A DNA stretch of 50,867 bases from JBBBNV01 sp037137075 (GTDB lineage Bacteria > Bacillota > Bacilli > Paenibacillales > NBRC-103111): assembly GCF_037137075.1 (NCBI RefSeq), contig NZ_JBBBNV010000029.1:1-50867 (forward strand), written 5' to 3'. The translations under genes and the position numbers were made by a program. The stretch's first letter is position 1, and each line of letters starts with the position of its first letter. Below are positions 33,834-41,614 of this stretch, piece after piece. The notes under the pieces are model-generated. The model saw nothing but the letters and a program-made list of their open reading frames with translations. It was not told where the DNA came from and searched no databases.

Positions 33834-35315
33834 ATGAGGATCGAAGCAGACATTCGTGCCGGAGCCGCAAAAAGCGGGCATAAATCAGGGCGTAAGCTAA
33901 CGTATCGTATCGTTGTGTCTGCAGGAGCGGTCTTCTTTGCCCTGCTGCTCTGGTTTGCCGCCCAAAACACAGGGGGCTTTCTTCTGTCCGGGCTTGGCTG
34001 GCAGAAGGCCAGTCTTCTGCTGGGCGGTTCAGCTCTAGTGCTGGTGCTTGCGGCGGCGGCGGCGGAGAGGATGAACCGAATCGTGTATTTGGGGCTGCTG
34101 CTCGCGCTTGCGGCCGCCCTCCGCTATGTATGGGTTGTGTCTATGGATACCCCGCCGGTTTCGGATTTTCTGGATATGCATCAGGCGGCACTGCAGGCGG
34201 CGGCAGGAGATTACAGCTTCGGCACAAATGCGTATTTCTCCCGGTGGATTTATCAGCTGGGCTTCGCTATGGCCCAGGCGGTGATGGTAAAGTGGTTCGG
34301 GCCGTCGCTGCTGGCGCTGAAGCTCTGGAATGCGGCGCTCAGCACAGGAACGGTGCTGCTTGTGTACGGCATTGGCCGGACGGTGCTGAACGAAGCGGCT
34401 GGCAGGGCCGCTGCGCTTTGTCTTGCGATATACGTGCCCAATATCATCATGTGCTCTGTCCTGACCAATCAGCATTTGTCAACCTTCTTGTTTGCCGCCG
34501 GATTATATGCGGTGCTGCATTGGCGGCTTGCGGATTGGTACAGCTGGGCACTGATTGGACTGCTTTTCGGCCTGGGGAACATCGTGCGGCCGCTGGGCGG
34601 CTTCTATCTTGCGGGGCTGGCCGTCTATGCAGTGGTGTTCCTGCTGCTCCCTTGGGCCCGCCGGGGCCGTGTGCTTGTGCTGCTGCGGCTGGCCGGAGTC
34701 ATAGTGATTTACATGCTTGTTCAGCAGTTCGTCAGCTGGGCTTTCATTGCGGGGGGAATTACCCCGTACAAGCTGTCGAATCCGGAGCCGTACTGGAAGC
34801 TGGTGGCCGGCCTGAACGCCGAGACGACCGGCGGCTGGTCGTGGGAGGATGAGCAGGAGGTGCTTCGCTATCCGCTTGGAGAGGCGCGCAGTGAAGCTGA
34901 ATTAGCTATCATTCGAGAGCGTATGGCGGATAAGGAGGCCCTGCTGGAGCTGCTCGGACGCAAATTTGTGCTGATGTGGGGCGGGGAGGATGCGGCTCCG
35001 GTGTGGAGCTTATGGGGAATGGAGGAGCCGGGCTTGAAGATGCGGCTCATCGCGCTGGAGCGGGTCATGTACACGCTTATGGCAGCCTTCGGGCTGCTGG
35101 GCCTATTGGCATGCCTATACCGGGGCGCGGAAGAGAAAGGCCAAGCGCTGCTGATCCTGCTGCTGCTTGGCTATGCGCTGCTCCATCTGGCAATTGAGAT
35201 TCAAACCCGTTACCGTTTCGACGTAATGCCGCTACTGCTGATACCGGGAGCGTACGGATTGTCCCTGGCGGCAGACGGTATAAAAAGGCTTATTCGTCGA
35301 AGGAGAGAGACATAG
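33834..35315 (+). CDS. GT39-like membrane glycosyltransferase
   Basis: The protein has about 493 residues from ATG 33834 (GAGGG 7 bp upstream); ATG 33810 and GTG 33789 are in-frame alternatives. Eleven or so hydrophobic segments are typical of the PMT/ArnT superfamily of polyprenyl-phosphate-sugar-dependent transferases. The first outer loop carries acidic DTPPVSDFLDMHQAALQAAAGDY, where the catalytic Asp is expected. HWRLADWYSWALIGLLFGLGNIVRPLGGF is the usual middle helix with Arg-Pro. The C-terminal loop has a Trp/Glu-rich soluble stretch. It probably transfers a lipid-linked sugar to a surface glycan or protein outside the membrane. It is divergent from yhgE and has no other glycan genes around it, so acceptor and donor are unknown. 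Confidence 0.82.
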   Translation: MRIEADIRAGAAKSGHKSGRKLTYRIVVSAGAVFFALLLWFAAQNTGGFLLSGLGWQKASLLLGGSALVLVLAAAAAERMNRIVYLGLLLALAAALRYVWVVSMDTPPVSDFLDMHQAALQAAAGDYSFGTNAYFSRWIYQLGFAMAQAVMVKWFGPSLLALKLWNAALSTGTVLLVYGIGRTVLNEAAGRAAALCLAIYVPNIIMCSVLTNQHLSTFLFAAGLYAVLHWRLADWYSWALIGLLFGLGNIVRPLGGFYLAGLAVYAVVFLLLPWARRGRVLVLLRLAGVIVIYMLVQQFVSWAFIAGGITPYKLSNPEPYWKLVAGLNAETTGGWSWEDEQEVLRYPLGEARSEAELAIIRERMADKEALLELLGRKFVLMWGGEDAAPVWSLWGMEEPGLKMRLIALERVMYTLMAAFGLLGLLACLYRGAEEKGQALLILLLLGYALLHLAIEIQTRYRFDVMPLLLIPGAYGLSLAADGIKRLIRRRRET

Positions 35316-35818
35316 CCCGGCGGCCTGCCAGGCCTTCCCTTGATATGCGCATACTGGGATTGGACCGCTTGCCGGGCCCACTCCCAGTATGCGCGTTCTA
35401 CAATGCAGGTATGTTGGGCCATTGCGTGATAATCGTTCTATCAGCGCAGACCTGCGGGCTTTTCCCCGATCTGCGCATTTATCAACGTGGGCAAGCCGGG
35501 CCCATACCCCGTCTTCGCGATCTATCACCGCGAAGATTCGGGCTCCACAGGCTTCATGCTTTGCATCTGCTCCGTGGACTCTTTTCCTTTTTTTATCTAC
35601 ACCTTAACCCTCGATATCTTGCGGAGCTTTTATAACGTCCATAACCTCCATAACTTCCATAACTTCCATTACTTCTATAACTCCTATATAACTTCCAGGA
35701 CTTCATCCGGTTTAACAGACATCTTCAGCTCGTCCGCTCCTTTCTCCCTCTTTTTTCCCCATTTTGGCTCATTTATGACGTTCCGGCTACCCGTGATCCT
35801 CCATTTTTGTCCATGCTC
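35316..35818. repeat. Non-coding region with three hairpins and a 9-bp microsatellite
   Basis: GCGCATACTGGGA (35347-35359) pairs perfectly with TCCCAGTATGCGC (35382-35394). Further along are GCGCAGA/TCTGCGC (~35446-35478) and TCTTCGCG/CGCGAAGA (~35512-35536). GCCGGGCCCA recurs at ~35371 and ~35493. From ~35630 to 35697 a 9-mer ATAACTTCC repeats about seven times with substitutions. No gene is seen; the function is unknown. Confidence 0.6.
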
Positions 35819-35945
35819 TTGAAACATTGGTGAACACAATAAAACACAAATATGATATAATCATAAACAAATAAACAACGAACGGACGCTGTTGTGCGCT
35901 GGTTTTCACTAGACATCAGGTGTGCGGTATAAGGAGTTTTGGCAT

Positions 35946-36722
35946 ATGTTTGCTATTGAGCGATTAAACAAAATCAAGGAGCTGCTGCTCAGGGACAAAC
36001 GGGTGGATGTGTTTGAGCTGAGCGAGATGTTCAATGTCACCGAGGTGACGATTCGCCGCGATCTGGATAAGCTGGAGAGAAGCGGCTATTTGGTCAAAAT
36101 TTACGGCGGCGCGGTACTCAAGGAAAACGACCCGCTGCAGCCGCTTGCGCCTGAGCCGGAACCGGACGATTCGGCTGACGAAGAGAAGCAGATGATTGGC
36201 AGAATCGGCTCCCATATGATCGAGAACGGGGATGCCATTTATTTGGGCCCGGGCACGACGTGCCTGGAAATTGCCCGCAACATCAAGGATAAGCGGGTGA
36301 CGGTAGTAACCAATGATTTAGTTACGGCCTATCATCTGCGGGATCGCGCCGGGATTAAGGTCATTGTAACGGGCGGGGATTTGCTGCCCTCCAGCTCAAC
36401 CTTGACCGGAGGCTTTGCACTGCAGGCGCTGAACGGAATTTTTATCAATAAGGCGTTTATCGGGGTCAAGGGGGTTAATTTCGACTCCGGCTACACCGTG
36501 CAGAGCTATGAGGAGGCGCTCGTCATTCATGAGGTTATGAAGATTTCGAGCGAGGTTATCGTAGCGGCCGATTATACGAAGTATAACTGCACTGGTTTTG
36601 CGAAGCTGGGCGATTTGACGATGGCCAAAAAAGTCATTACGAACAAGCAGGTGCCGCCGGAATACAAAAAATATTTTTTTGAGCATGCGGTCAAGCTGTA
36701 TACGACCTTCGAGCTGGAGTAA
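35946..36722 (+). CDS. DeoR/GlpR-family sugar-metabolism regulator
   Basis: The protein has 258 residues from ATG 35946 (TAAGGAG upstream; a GTG at 35922 lies before the RBS). The N-terminal HTH is MFAIERLNKIKELLLRDKRVDVFELSEMFNVTEVTIRRDLDKLERSGYLVKIYGGAV, a complete DeoR signature. A DeoRC sugar-phosphate domain follows (NGDAIYLGPGTTCLEIARNI, VTGGDLLPSSSTLTGGFA, AADYTKYNCTGFAKLGDL). It is normally released from DNA by a phosphorylated sugar. TATAAT at 35856-35861 plus the sequence AATCATAAACAAA (35859-35871) precede it; that 13-mer recurs at 38308-38320 before the decayed ABC operon, marking a probable operator. The regulator is intact although its presumed target transporter is dead. Confidence 0.92.
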   Translation: MFAIERLNKIKELLLRDKRVDVFELSEMFNVTEVTIRRDLDKLERSGYLVKIYGGAVLKENDPLQPLAPEPEPDDSADEEKQMIGRIGSHMIENGDAIYLGPGTTCLEIARNIKDKRVTVVTNDLVTAYHLRDRAGIKVIVTGGDLLPSSSTLTGGFALQALNGIFINKAFIGVKGVNFDSGYTVQSYEEALVIHEVMKISSEVIVAADYTKYNCTGFAKLGDLTMAKKVITNKQVPPEYKKYFFEHAVKLYTTFELE

Positions 36723-36773
36723 CTGGAACTCCCTGCCGGAAAAGGACCCATTATGAGGAAAAGAGGACCCCGG

Positions 36774-37108
36774 GTGAATCATTTTTTGGAAATGCGCAAT
36801 ATATCCAAGCGTTTCAAGGAGAACGCGGTATCGACATCGTATCCAAAACGGACATGTACAACCTATTGAACGAGCTGGTGCTGTCCGGTGCTGCAATCAT
36901 CATGATTTCGTCCGATTTGCCGGAAATGCTGGGCATGCGCGACTCCGCACGCGCGCAGCTCCCAGCGCGCGGTGTTTCGCTGCATGACGGCGGTCGGTCG
37001 ACCACATGGCCGGATTTCGGTCATGTACAACGGAGAGCTGCGAAGACCTTTACCCGCGGGGAGGCGACGCCGGAGAAGCTGCTGTATGTCGCATCAGGGG
37101 GGAAGTAA
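36774..37108 (+). pseudogene. Remnant of a sugar ABC-transporter ATPase (RbsA/MglA type), with repeat insertion
   Basis: The first ~15 codons read as the start of a duplicated sugar ATPase (LEMRNISKRF). They jump, through a deletion of roughly 400 codons and a frame change, to the C-terminal end: DIVSKTDMYNLLNELVLSGAA, MISSDLPEMLGM, then after an insertion VMYNGELR and TFTRGEATPEKLLYVASGG. A 67-bp repeat (copy D, 36944-37010) is inserted between the codons for LGMRD and RISVMYNGEL. A one-base deletion soon after restores the original frame. Nothing functional can be made from this gene. It follows the DeoR gene directly. Confidence 0.85.
36944..37010 (-). repeat. 67-bp hairpin repeat, copy D, inserted in ABC-ATPase sequence
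   Basis: This inverted copy runs from TCCGCACGCGCGCAGCTCCC to GGTCGGTCGACCACATGGC. The flanking coding sequence joins perfectly if 36944-37010 is removed (LGMRD + RISVMYNGEL), which defines a 67-bp insert. No obvious target duplication is seen. Its right arm is one base shorter than in copy C. Confidence 0.9.
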
Positions 37109-37577
37109 TACCACGAAAATTGTTCGTTTATGTTCGATATTGACGAAATCCCTCGTAATCAAATTGGAAAAAATGGAGGCCAAAAACCGACGATAAACCA
37201 GCGACTTCCGGAGCATCAGGAGAGACAAGCCTTTAGACACGCGGTGCTTCGCTTTGTGCTGCCGGGCTCTTGGTACGGATAAAGTCGGCTGCTCAATGAC
37301 AGTCGACCGCGGCATGCTCCCCCTTATTTTCTGCCGCAGGGCGGCATAGGGCAGACCACCGTCATACGGCGCCGCACGCGCTAGGAGCTGTGCACGATTT
37401 GAAAAGAAGAAATATTCGCACCCACCAGGTTTCTAAGCCGCTCAATCGGGCGGTCCCTTTAAAACGCGTCCTTTCGGCCGAATTGCACAATGGCAGACGC
37501 CGGTGGGAGCACTATATCACCTCTCACCTCTGAATAACGGCACCCCGGATTCCATAGTAATGGAATTTCCCTTTTCA
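37109..37577. other. Decayed spacer without genes
   Basis: No open frame is supported. The first ~90 bases could be relics of the next transporter gene. 37352-37396 holds a diverged repeat copy. The rest shows nothing recognisable. Confidence 0.4.
37352..37396 (+). repeat. Diverged copy of the 67-bp hairpin repeat
   Basis: CAGACCACCGTCATACGGC, CGCACGCGCTAGGAGCTG and TGCACG follow the same order and spacing as the element core (GACCGCCGTCATGCAGC, CGCGCGCTGGGAGCTG, CGCGCGG). Confidence 0.55.
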
Positions 37578-37856
37578 TTAACAGATCGATACCTCCGCCC
37601 GGAGTACCTTCCCTTCCTTATCATCTACATAGCTGGTTCCGGCCTCACAATTGTTCGGACGCTCCCATTTAACAGCGTATCCCTCGTTGCTATGCGTAAT
37701 CGAGACAATCGTTATGGGACCAAAGGCGCTGTTCCTGAAATGCTGCTCACTAACAACGGCCTTGGCCTGTTCCTCTGTAATCTTGGGCTTGCTGCAGCCG
37801 GTAATTCCTGACGCAAGCAGCATCAGGGCCAGGACCCCTGAACAAAGCTTGATCAT
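37578..37856 (-). CDS. Small secreted lipoprotein
   Basis: The protein has 92 residues from ATG 37856 (GAGGAG 6 bp upstream); the frame is open upstream but without signals. The signal peptide ends in lipobox ITGC (Cys ~21). The remaining ~70 residues (ITEEQAKAVVSEQHFRNS ... GYAVKWERPNNCEAGTSYVDDKEGKVLRAEVSIC) have the helix-strand pattern of a half PepSY-like domain with two Cys that could form a disulphide. It is plausibly a peptidase inhibitor-like or envelope stress lipoprotein; this is inference. It sits alone, in minus orientation, between two blocks of pseudogenes. Confidence 0.7.
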   Translation of the reverse strand: MIKLCSGVLALMLLASGITGCSKPKITEEQAKAVVSEQHFRNSAFGPITIVSITHSNEGYAVKWERPNNCEAGTSYVDDKEGKVLRAEVSIC

Positions 37857-38003
37857 CGTTACTCCTCGCTTTCCCTTCCGTTTGTGTTTACCCTGCTCCA
37901 GCCTTATTGTTAGCTCTACTCCGGCTAACTTCTTTTCAGCCGTTCCTTCTCCCTGTGCCACAAAAATATGGCCTCCTCACGGAAAGAAACCGGATGCTTC
38001 GGG

Positions 38004-38070
38004 ATATGTGGTCGACCGACCGCCGTCATGCAGCGAAACACCGCGCGCTGGGAGCTGCGCGCGGTGCGGA
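38004..38070 (+). repeat. 67-bp hairpin repeat, copy C (most complete)
   Basis: It contains the self-complementary GGTCGACC (38010-38017) and a perfect 10-bp hairpin, CACCGCGCGC (38039-38048) / GCGCGCGGTG (38057-38066), with loop TGGGAGCT. It serves as the reference copy. It lies about 150 bp upstream of the lipoprotein start and 317 bp upstream of the rhaT relic. 38071-38386 is otherwise AT-rich with an operator-like 13-mer at 38308-38320. Confidence 0.92.
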
Positions 38071-38307
38071 AATGAAACCCCTGCACCCCCGATAATCCCT
38101 AGCTAAGGTTAAGGCCACATGCGCTTGCTGCCTCTTTGATCGGTATCCCTTAAACGGAAGCAAGACCGGGAATGTCTCGTAAGGCTTAGACAATTTCCAG
38201 TTCAAACGTTCGAATAAGCTATGGAATGAACATAAAAGAAAATAAAAAAACATAATTTTAATTGGAAAAGAAGGAGTATGAACGATTGCATTGAATACTC
38301 GCAAAAG

Positions 38308-38320
38308 AATCATAAACAAA
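38308..38320 (+). promoter_or_regulatory. Operator-like 13-mer shared with the deoR promoter
   Basis: AATCATAAACAAA is identical to 35859-35871, where it overlaps the regulator's -10 box. It probably marks the DeoR binding site in front of the former transporter operon. Confidence 0.5.
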
Positions 38321-38386
38321 CAAAAGTGAACTTTAAAGGGTCGGAATAAATGTAACGAGTCCGTCAGGAGATGGGAGCCGAATTGG

Positions 38387-38758
38387 ATGAGTGAATTGAT
38401 TTTGGAGTTGAGAGCGGTTACAAGGACGTTTCCGGGTGTGAAGGCGCTGGATAACGTCCGGTTTGAGCTCAAGCCTGGGGAAATCCATGCGCTGATGGGG
38501 GAGAATGGAGCAGGGCAATCGACCTTGATCCAAATGATTACCGGGGTTCGTGCCCCGGATGAGGGGGAAATGTACATTGCAGGCCAGCGCGTCGAGCTGC
38601 GCGGACCCAACGATGCAAAACGGCTCGGGATCGCGGCCATTTATCAGCATGTGACGTGTTATCCGGATCTTGGTGTCACGGAAAATATTTTTATGGGGCA
38701 TGAAAAGGTGGAGAAAGGCACAAGGCGGGTGCTGTGGAAGGAAATGCATGCGGAGCCT
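38387..38758 (+). pseudogene. Truncated rhamnose-type ABC ATPase with mutated Walker A
   Basis: The N-terminal ~124 residues of a RhaT/RbsA-like ATPase remain: LILELRAVTRTFPGVKALDNV, then GENGAGQST where the Walker A Lys is replaced by Gln (CAA for AAA), and GIAAIYQHVTCYPDLGVTENIFMGHE, a run typical of rhamnose importers. At ~38758 the sequence switches inside the frame to a permease, so about 370 codons are deleted. Loss of the catalytic Lys would abolish ATP hydrolysis even without the truncation. Confidence 0.88.
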
Positions 38759-39389
38759 GCCGATGATCGCAGCCCTGGGCATGATGAATGTGTTTCCGGG
38801 ATTGACCTTTATGGTCAGCGGGGCAAATGGGTGAGCGCCCATCAGATGCCGGACAGCTTCAAGGCGATCGCCACAGGCACTATATTGGGCGTGAATACAC
38901 TGGTGTTCATCGCGATTGTCATTTACATCTTATTTTATTATTTTCTGAACCACACCCGAACGGGACGCCAAATTTATGCGGTCGGCAGCAACCCGGAATC
39001 GGGGCAAATCAGCGGAATCAACAACGGCAGAGTGCTGTGGATGGTGTAGGTGTACACAATCATGGGCGGGCTATCCGGTCTGGCCGGGGTGCTGTGGGTG
39101 TCCAAATTCGCTTCCGCCCAAGGGGATACGGCAATGGGCTATGAGCTGAGCGTCATCGCAGCCTGTGTGCTCTTGGGGCGTCAGCATTGCAGGGGGATCG
39201 GGCACAATATCCGGTCTGGTGCTCGGCACCGTGCTGCTGGGTATCCTCAACAACGCACTGCCGCTAATTAATGTTTCCCCGTTCTGGCAAACTGCGATTC
39301 CAGGATCGATTATCCTCATCGCTGTCCTGATGAATGCGTTGGTGAAGCGGGGCGTGGACCGCAGCCATCTGATGAGGAGGAGAATTTAA
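38759..39389 (+). pseudogene. Decayed rhamnose-type ABC permease (RhaP-like), 3-prime part
   Basis: Permease sequence is readable in alternating frames: MIAALGMMNVFPGLTFMVSG, then frameshift, KWVSAHQMPDSFKAIATGTILGVNTLVFIAIVIYILFYYF, NHTRTGRQIYAVGSNPES, GINNGRVLWMV, an in-frame TAG at 39047-39049, YTIMGGLSGLAGVLWVSKF, a further frameshift at ~39177, VSIAGGSGTISGLVLGTVLLGILNNALPLINV, to TAA 39387. The N-terminal ~150 codons were lost in the fusion with the ATPase. At least two frameshifts and one stop make it dead. Confidence 0.88.
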
Positions 39390-39391
39390 GC

Positions 39392-39785
39392 ATGGAGAAG
39401 CGCCTGGTGCGGAGAACGAAGCCGTTCTCGTGGAAAAGCTTTTTTTTGCAATGGGAATGGATGCTGGTTTTGATTTTTATCATTGTCAACGTTATCAACG
39501 CCGCGCTGTCCCCCTACTACATGAATATGGACAATTTGCGGGATGCGACGATGTCGTTTCTGGATCAGGCCTTTATCGTATGGCCGATGGCCTGTGTCAT
39601 TATTTTGGGGGAGATCGATATTTCGGTCGCTTCTATCGTGGCGTTATCCCCGGTTATCATGGCTGATTTGTACCGGATGGGAGTGCCGATGGAGCTGGCG
39701 ATACCGATTAATCTAGCGGTCGGTACGATATGCGGCTTGGTGAACGGACTGCTCATCGTAAATTCAAGCGGCTGCCCCCGTCAAG
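39392..39785 (+). pseudogene. Truncated second rhamnose-type ABC permease (RhaQ-like), 5-prime part
   Basis: It starts at ATG 39392, 2 bp after the previous relic's stop. About 125 residues are intact: MEKRLVRRTKPFSWKSFFLQWEW, LDQAFIVWPMACVIILGEIDISVASIVALSPVIMADLYRMG, NLAVGTICGLVNGLLIV. Then a one-base loss shifts the frame (KFKRLPP is readable in +1), and the similarity ends just before a diverged repeat copy at ~39809. Full-length relatives have ~330 residues. Confidence 0.88.
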
Positions 39786-39808
39786 TGACCTGGTCCACAT
39801 GCTTATCA

Positions 39809-39858
39809 CTGGTCGACGACCGTCATGCGACACCAAACCGCGCCGGGATCTTCGTGCG
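39809..39858 (+). repeat. Diverged copy of the 67-bp hairpin repeat at a pseudogene breakpoint
   Basis: CTGGTCGACGACCGTCATGC, then ACACCAAACCGCGCCGGGAT and TTCGTGCG, in the order and spacing of the element. It sits where the permease homology ends. Confidence 0.5.
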
Positions 39859-39946
39859 ATAGCGCAAACGCGGCATCGTCTATACCATTTTGAAGGACCA
39901 GGCGGGCGGAGAAAAAGGGAATGCTGACTACAACTTATGCACCGAT

Positions 39947-40103
39947 TGTGGATAATGCTGTTGATAACTATGTGGACAAATCCTCCGATTTTTCGTGATG
40001 AAGGAGGGAGGTTCGACAAAAAAATGTTCCACGTGAAAAAAATATTGTCAAAAAACGGGAGTTGAAGGCAGCATCATCCTATGGTGTTTCGAGTTTATTC
40101 ACA
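39947..40103. other. DnaA-box cluster with parS-like palindrome
   Basis: DnaA-box matches: TGTGGATAA (39947-39955, exact), TGTTGATAA (39959-39967, one mismatch), TGTGGACAA (39971-39979, one mismatch), TTATTCACA (40095-40103, fits TTATNCACA). Between them TGTTCCACGTGAAAAA (40025-40040) matches the Firmicute parS consensus TGTTTCACGTGAAACA at 14 of 16 positions. No dnaA, dnaN, parA or parB is nearby. The remaining bases of 39863-40307 have no supported gene. Confidence 0.55.
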
Positions 40104-40307
40104 GGGAGGGGCCGGCAAAAGTATGTATTAACAAGCTTAGCAAAGAAGTATGAGAAAGCGGATGGAATAGAGGGGGGATTTGGAATCAAAGCGCATTTCT
40201 GTATATAAAAAACCGCCGTATTCCCTCATCGATGCGCCAATTCGCTGTCAACTCGGCGGAGGTTGGAGCCGGGCGGGCGCCTTGAGGGAAAAACAGAGCC
40301 GTTTTCA

Positions 40308-40352
40308 TATAAAAATCCGTACAATCTTCAGAACGAAGACGGTACGGATTTC
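40308..40352 (-). terminator. Terminator of the GH105 gene
   Basis: AAATCCGTAC/GTACGGATTT with inner TCTTC/GAAGA. On the minus strand TTTTTATAT follows. It lies about 50 bp past the stop. Confidence 0.85.
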
Positions 40353-40398
40353 GAGGATAATGTGCTATCGGGCTGCGCCTTGCTCGGCGCCGATCCGT

Positions 40399-41523
40399 TT
40401 ATTTTCCGGCTGCAGCTGCAGCTTCAATTTCAAGGCAAGCCATGACGAACGGTGCATAGCCCTTCGGATCGTCAGCGCGCGTCGGCTCGCTGATGTAGTA
40501 GAAGTACGAGCCGTCCCGGTACGGGTTGCCGCCGAGTCCGGCTACGCTGCAAATATGATCCAGATGGTACACGCCTTCGCTTTCCTTGCGGACGCAGCGC
40601 TCCAGCATGCCGTCGAAGCCCTTGCGTGCCGCCGCCAGCGCATTGCCGCCGAGGTAGCCCTTGCGTGCGCCCTTGGCCAGTGCGCAGATGAACATGGCCG
40701 AAGCGGACGCCTCCAGATAGTTGCCCTTGCGTCCCGCCTGGTCCATGACCTGCCACCACATGCCGCTTTCCTGATCCTGCACCTTGATAATCGCTTCCGC
40801 CAGACGGTGGAAAATGCCGATAATCAGGCCGCGCTTCGGATGGTCAACCGGCAGGAAGTCCAGCACGTCGACAATGGCCATGACGTACCAGCCGATAGCC
40901 CGGCCCCAGAAGTGCGGCGAGCAGCCGGTGACCGGGTCCGCCCAAGCCTGCTCCTTGCTTTCATCCCAGCCGTGGTACAGCAAGCCTGTGCGCGGATCGC
41001 GGGAGACGCGCTCCATAAGAATAATTTCGTTCGCCACATCATCGAACCAATGGCTGTCGTTAGTGAGTTCGGCATATTGGGCCAGCAGCGGAGCCGTCAT
41101 GTAGACGCCGTCCAGCCACATTTGGAATGGATATATTTTTTTGTGCCACAGACCGCCTTCGCTGGTGCGGGGATGGCCCTTGAGCTGTGTGACGAGGCGC
41201 TCGATGGCTTTGCGGTATTTCTCTTCACCGGTTTCCTTATACAGGAGAAACAGTGTTTTGCCCTGATTAATCATGTCCACGTTGTATTCTTCCAGGCTGT
41301 AGGTCGCGATGCTTCCGTCCTCTTGAATAAACAAGTCGTTATTTTCTTTGATGTAATCGAGATAACGTTTGTCGGCGGTAACCGCCCATACGCGTTCCAG
41401 CGCGGTCAGGATGCAGCCGTTTTCATAGTTCCAGCAGCGGCGCTTCTGAAACGGCATATCGGAGACGAGCGGATATTGGCGAATAAAGGAATCAGCCAGG
41501 ACAACGGACCAGTTCTGAGTCAA
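40399..41523 (-). CDS. Unsaturated rhamnogalacturonyl hydrolase, GH105 (YteR/YesR-like)
   Basis: The protein has 374 residues, with TTG start at 41523 behind AGGGGGA. Its length equals B. subtilis YteR (373). Family marks: RCWNYENGCILTALERVW near the N-terminus, YPFQMWLDGVYM with the presumed catalytic Asp (~138), HGWDESKEQAWADPVTGCSPHFWGRAIGWYVMA, and EASASAMFICALAKGARKGYL. It hydrates the unsaturated galacturonyl residue left by lyases such as PL9, releasing 5-keto-4-deoxyuronate and rhamnose or galacturonate in the cytoplasm. It is divergent from uxaC with two palindromic operators between, so both are probably induced together by uronates. Confidence 0.93.
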   Translation of the reverse strand: MTQNWSVVLADSFIRQYPLVSDMPFQKRRCWNYENGCILTALERVWAVTADKRYLDYIKENNDLFIQEDGSIATYSLEEYNVDMINQGKTLFLLYKETGEEKYRKAIERLVTQLKGHPRTSEGGLWHKKIYPFQMWLDGVYMTAPLLAQYAELTNDSHWFDDVANEIILMERVSRDPRTGLLYHGWDESKEQAWADPVTGCSPHFWGRAIGWYVMAIVDVLDFLPVDHPKRGLIIGIFHRLAEAIIKVQDQESGMWWQVMDQAGRKGNYLEASASAMFICALAKGARKGYLGGNALAAARKGFDGMLERCVRKESEGVYHLDHICSVAGLGGNPYRDGSYFYYISEPTRADDPKGYAPFVMACLEIEAAAAAGK

Positions 41524-41614
41524 CTTCGGTTCCCCCTAAGAAATTAAAATTTGCCCCTGCTTGGTTAAGCATTAGCGGGTGCATACTGCTTGTAGTATAC
41601 CACAGCGATTGTTT

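Noticed and set aside
35630..35697. Possible CRISPR array
   Set aside because: Units are 9 bp, contiguous and degenerate, with no spacers. The 97-bp tandem units at 43817 likewise have no spacer pattern, and no cas genes are present.
40025..40040. Calling a true parS site
   Set aside because: The right half ends AAAAA instead of AAACA and no parAB is near; I report it only as parS-like.
40180..41547. A 455-codon plus-strand ORF
   Set aside because: It lies antisense to the GH105 gene, whose motifs, length and RBS are convincing; the plus-strand product has no recognisable domain and is a shadow.
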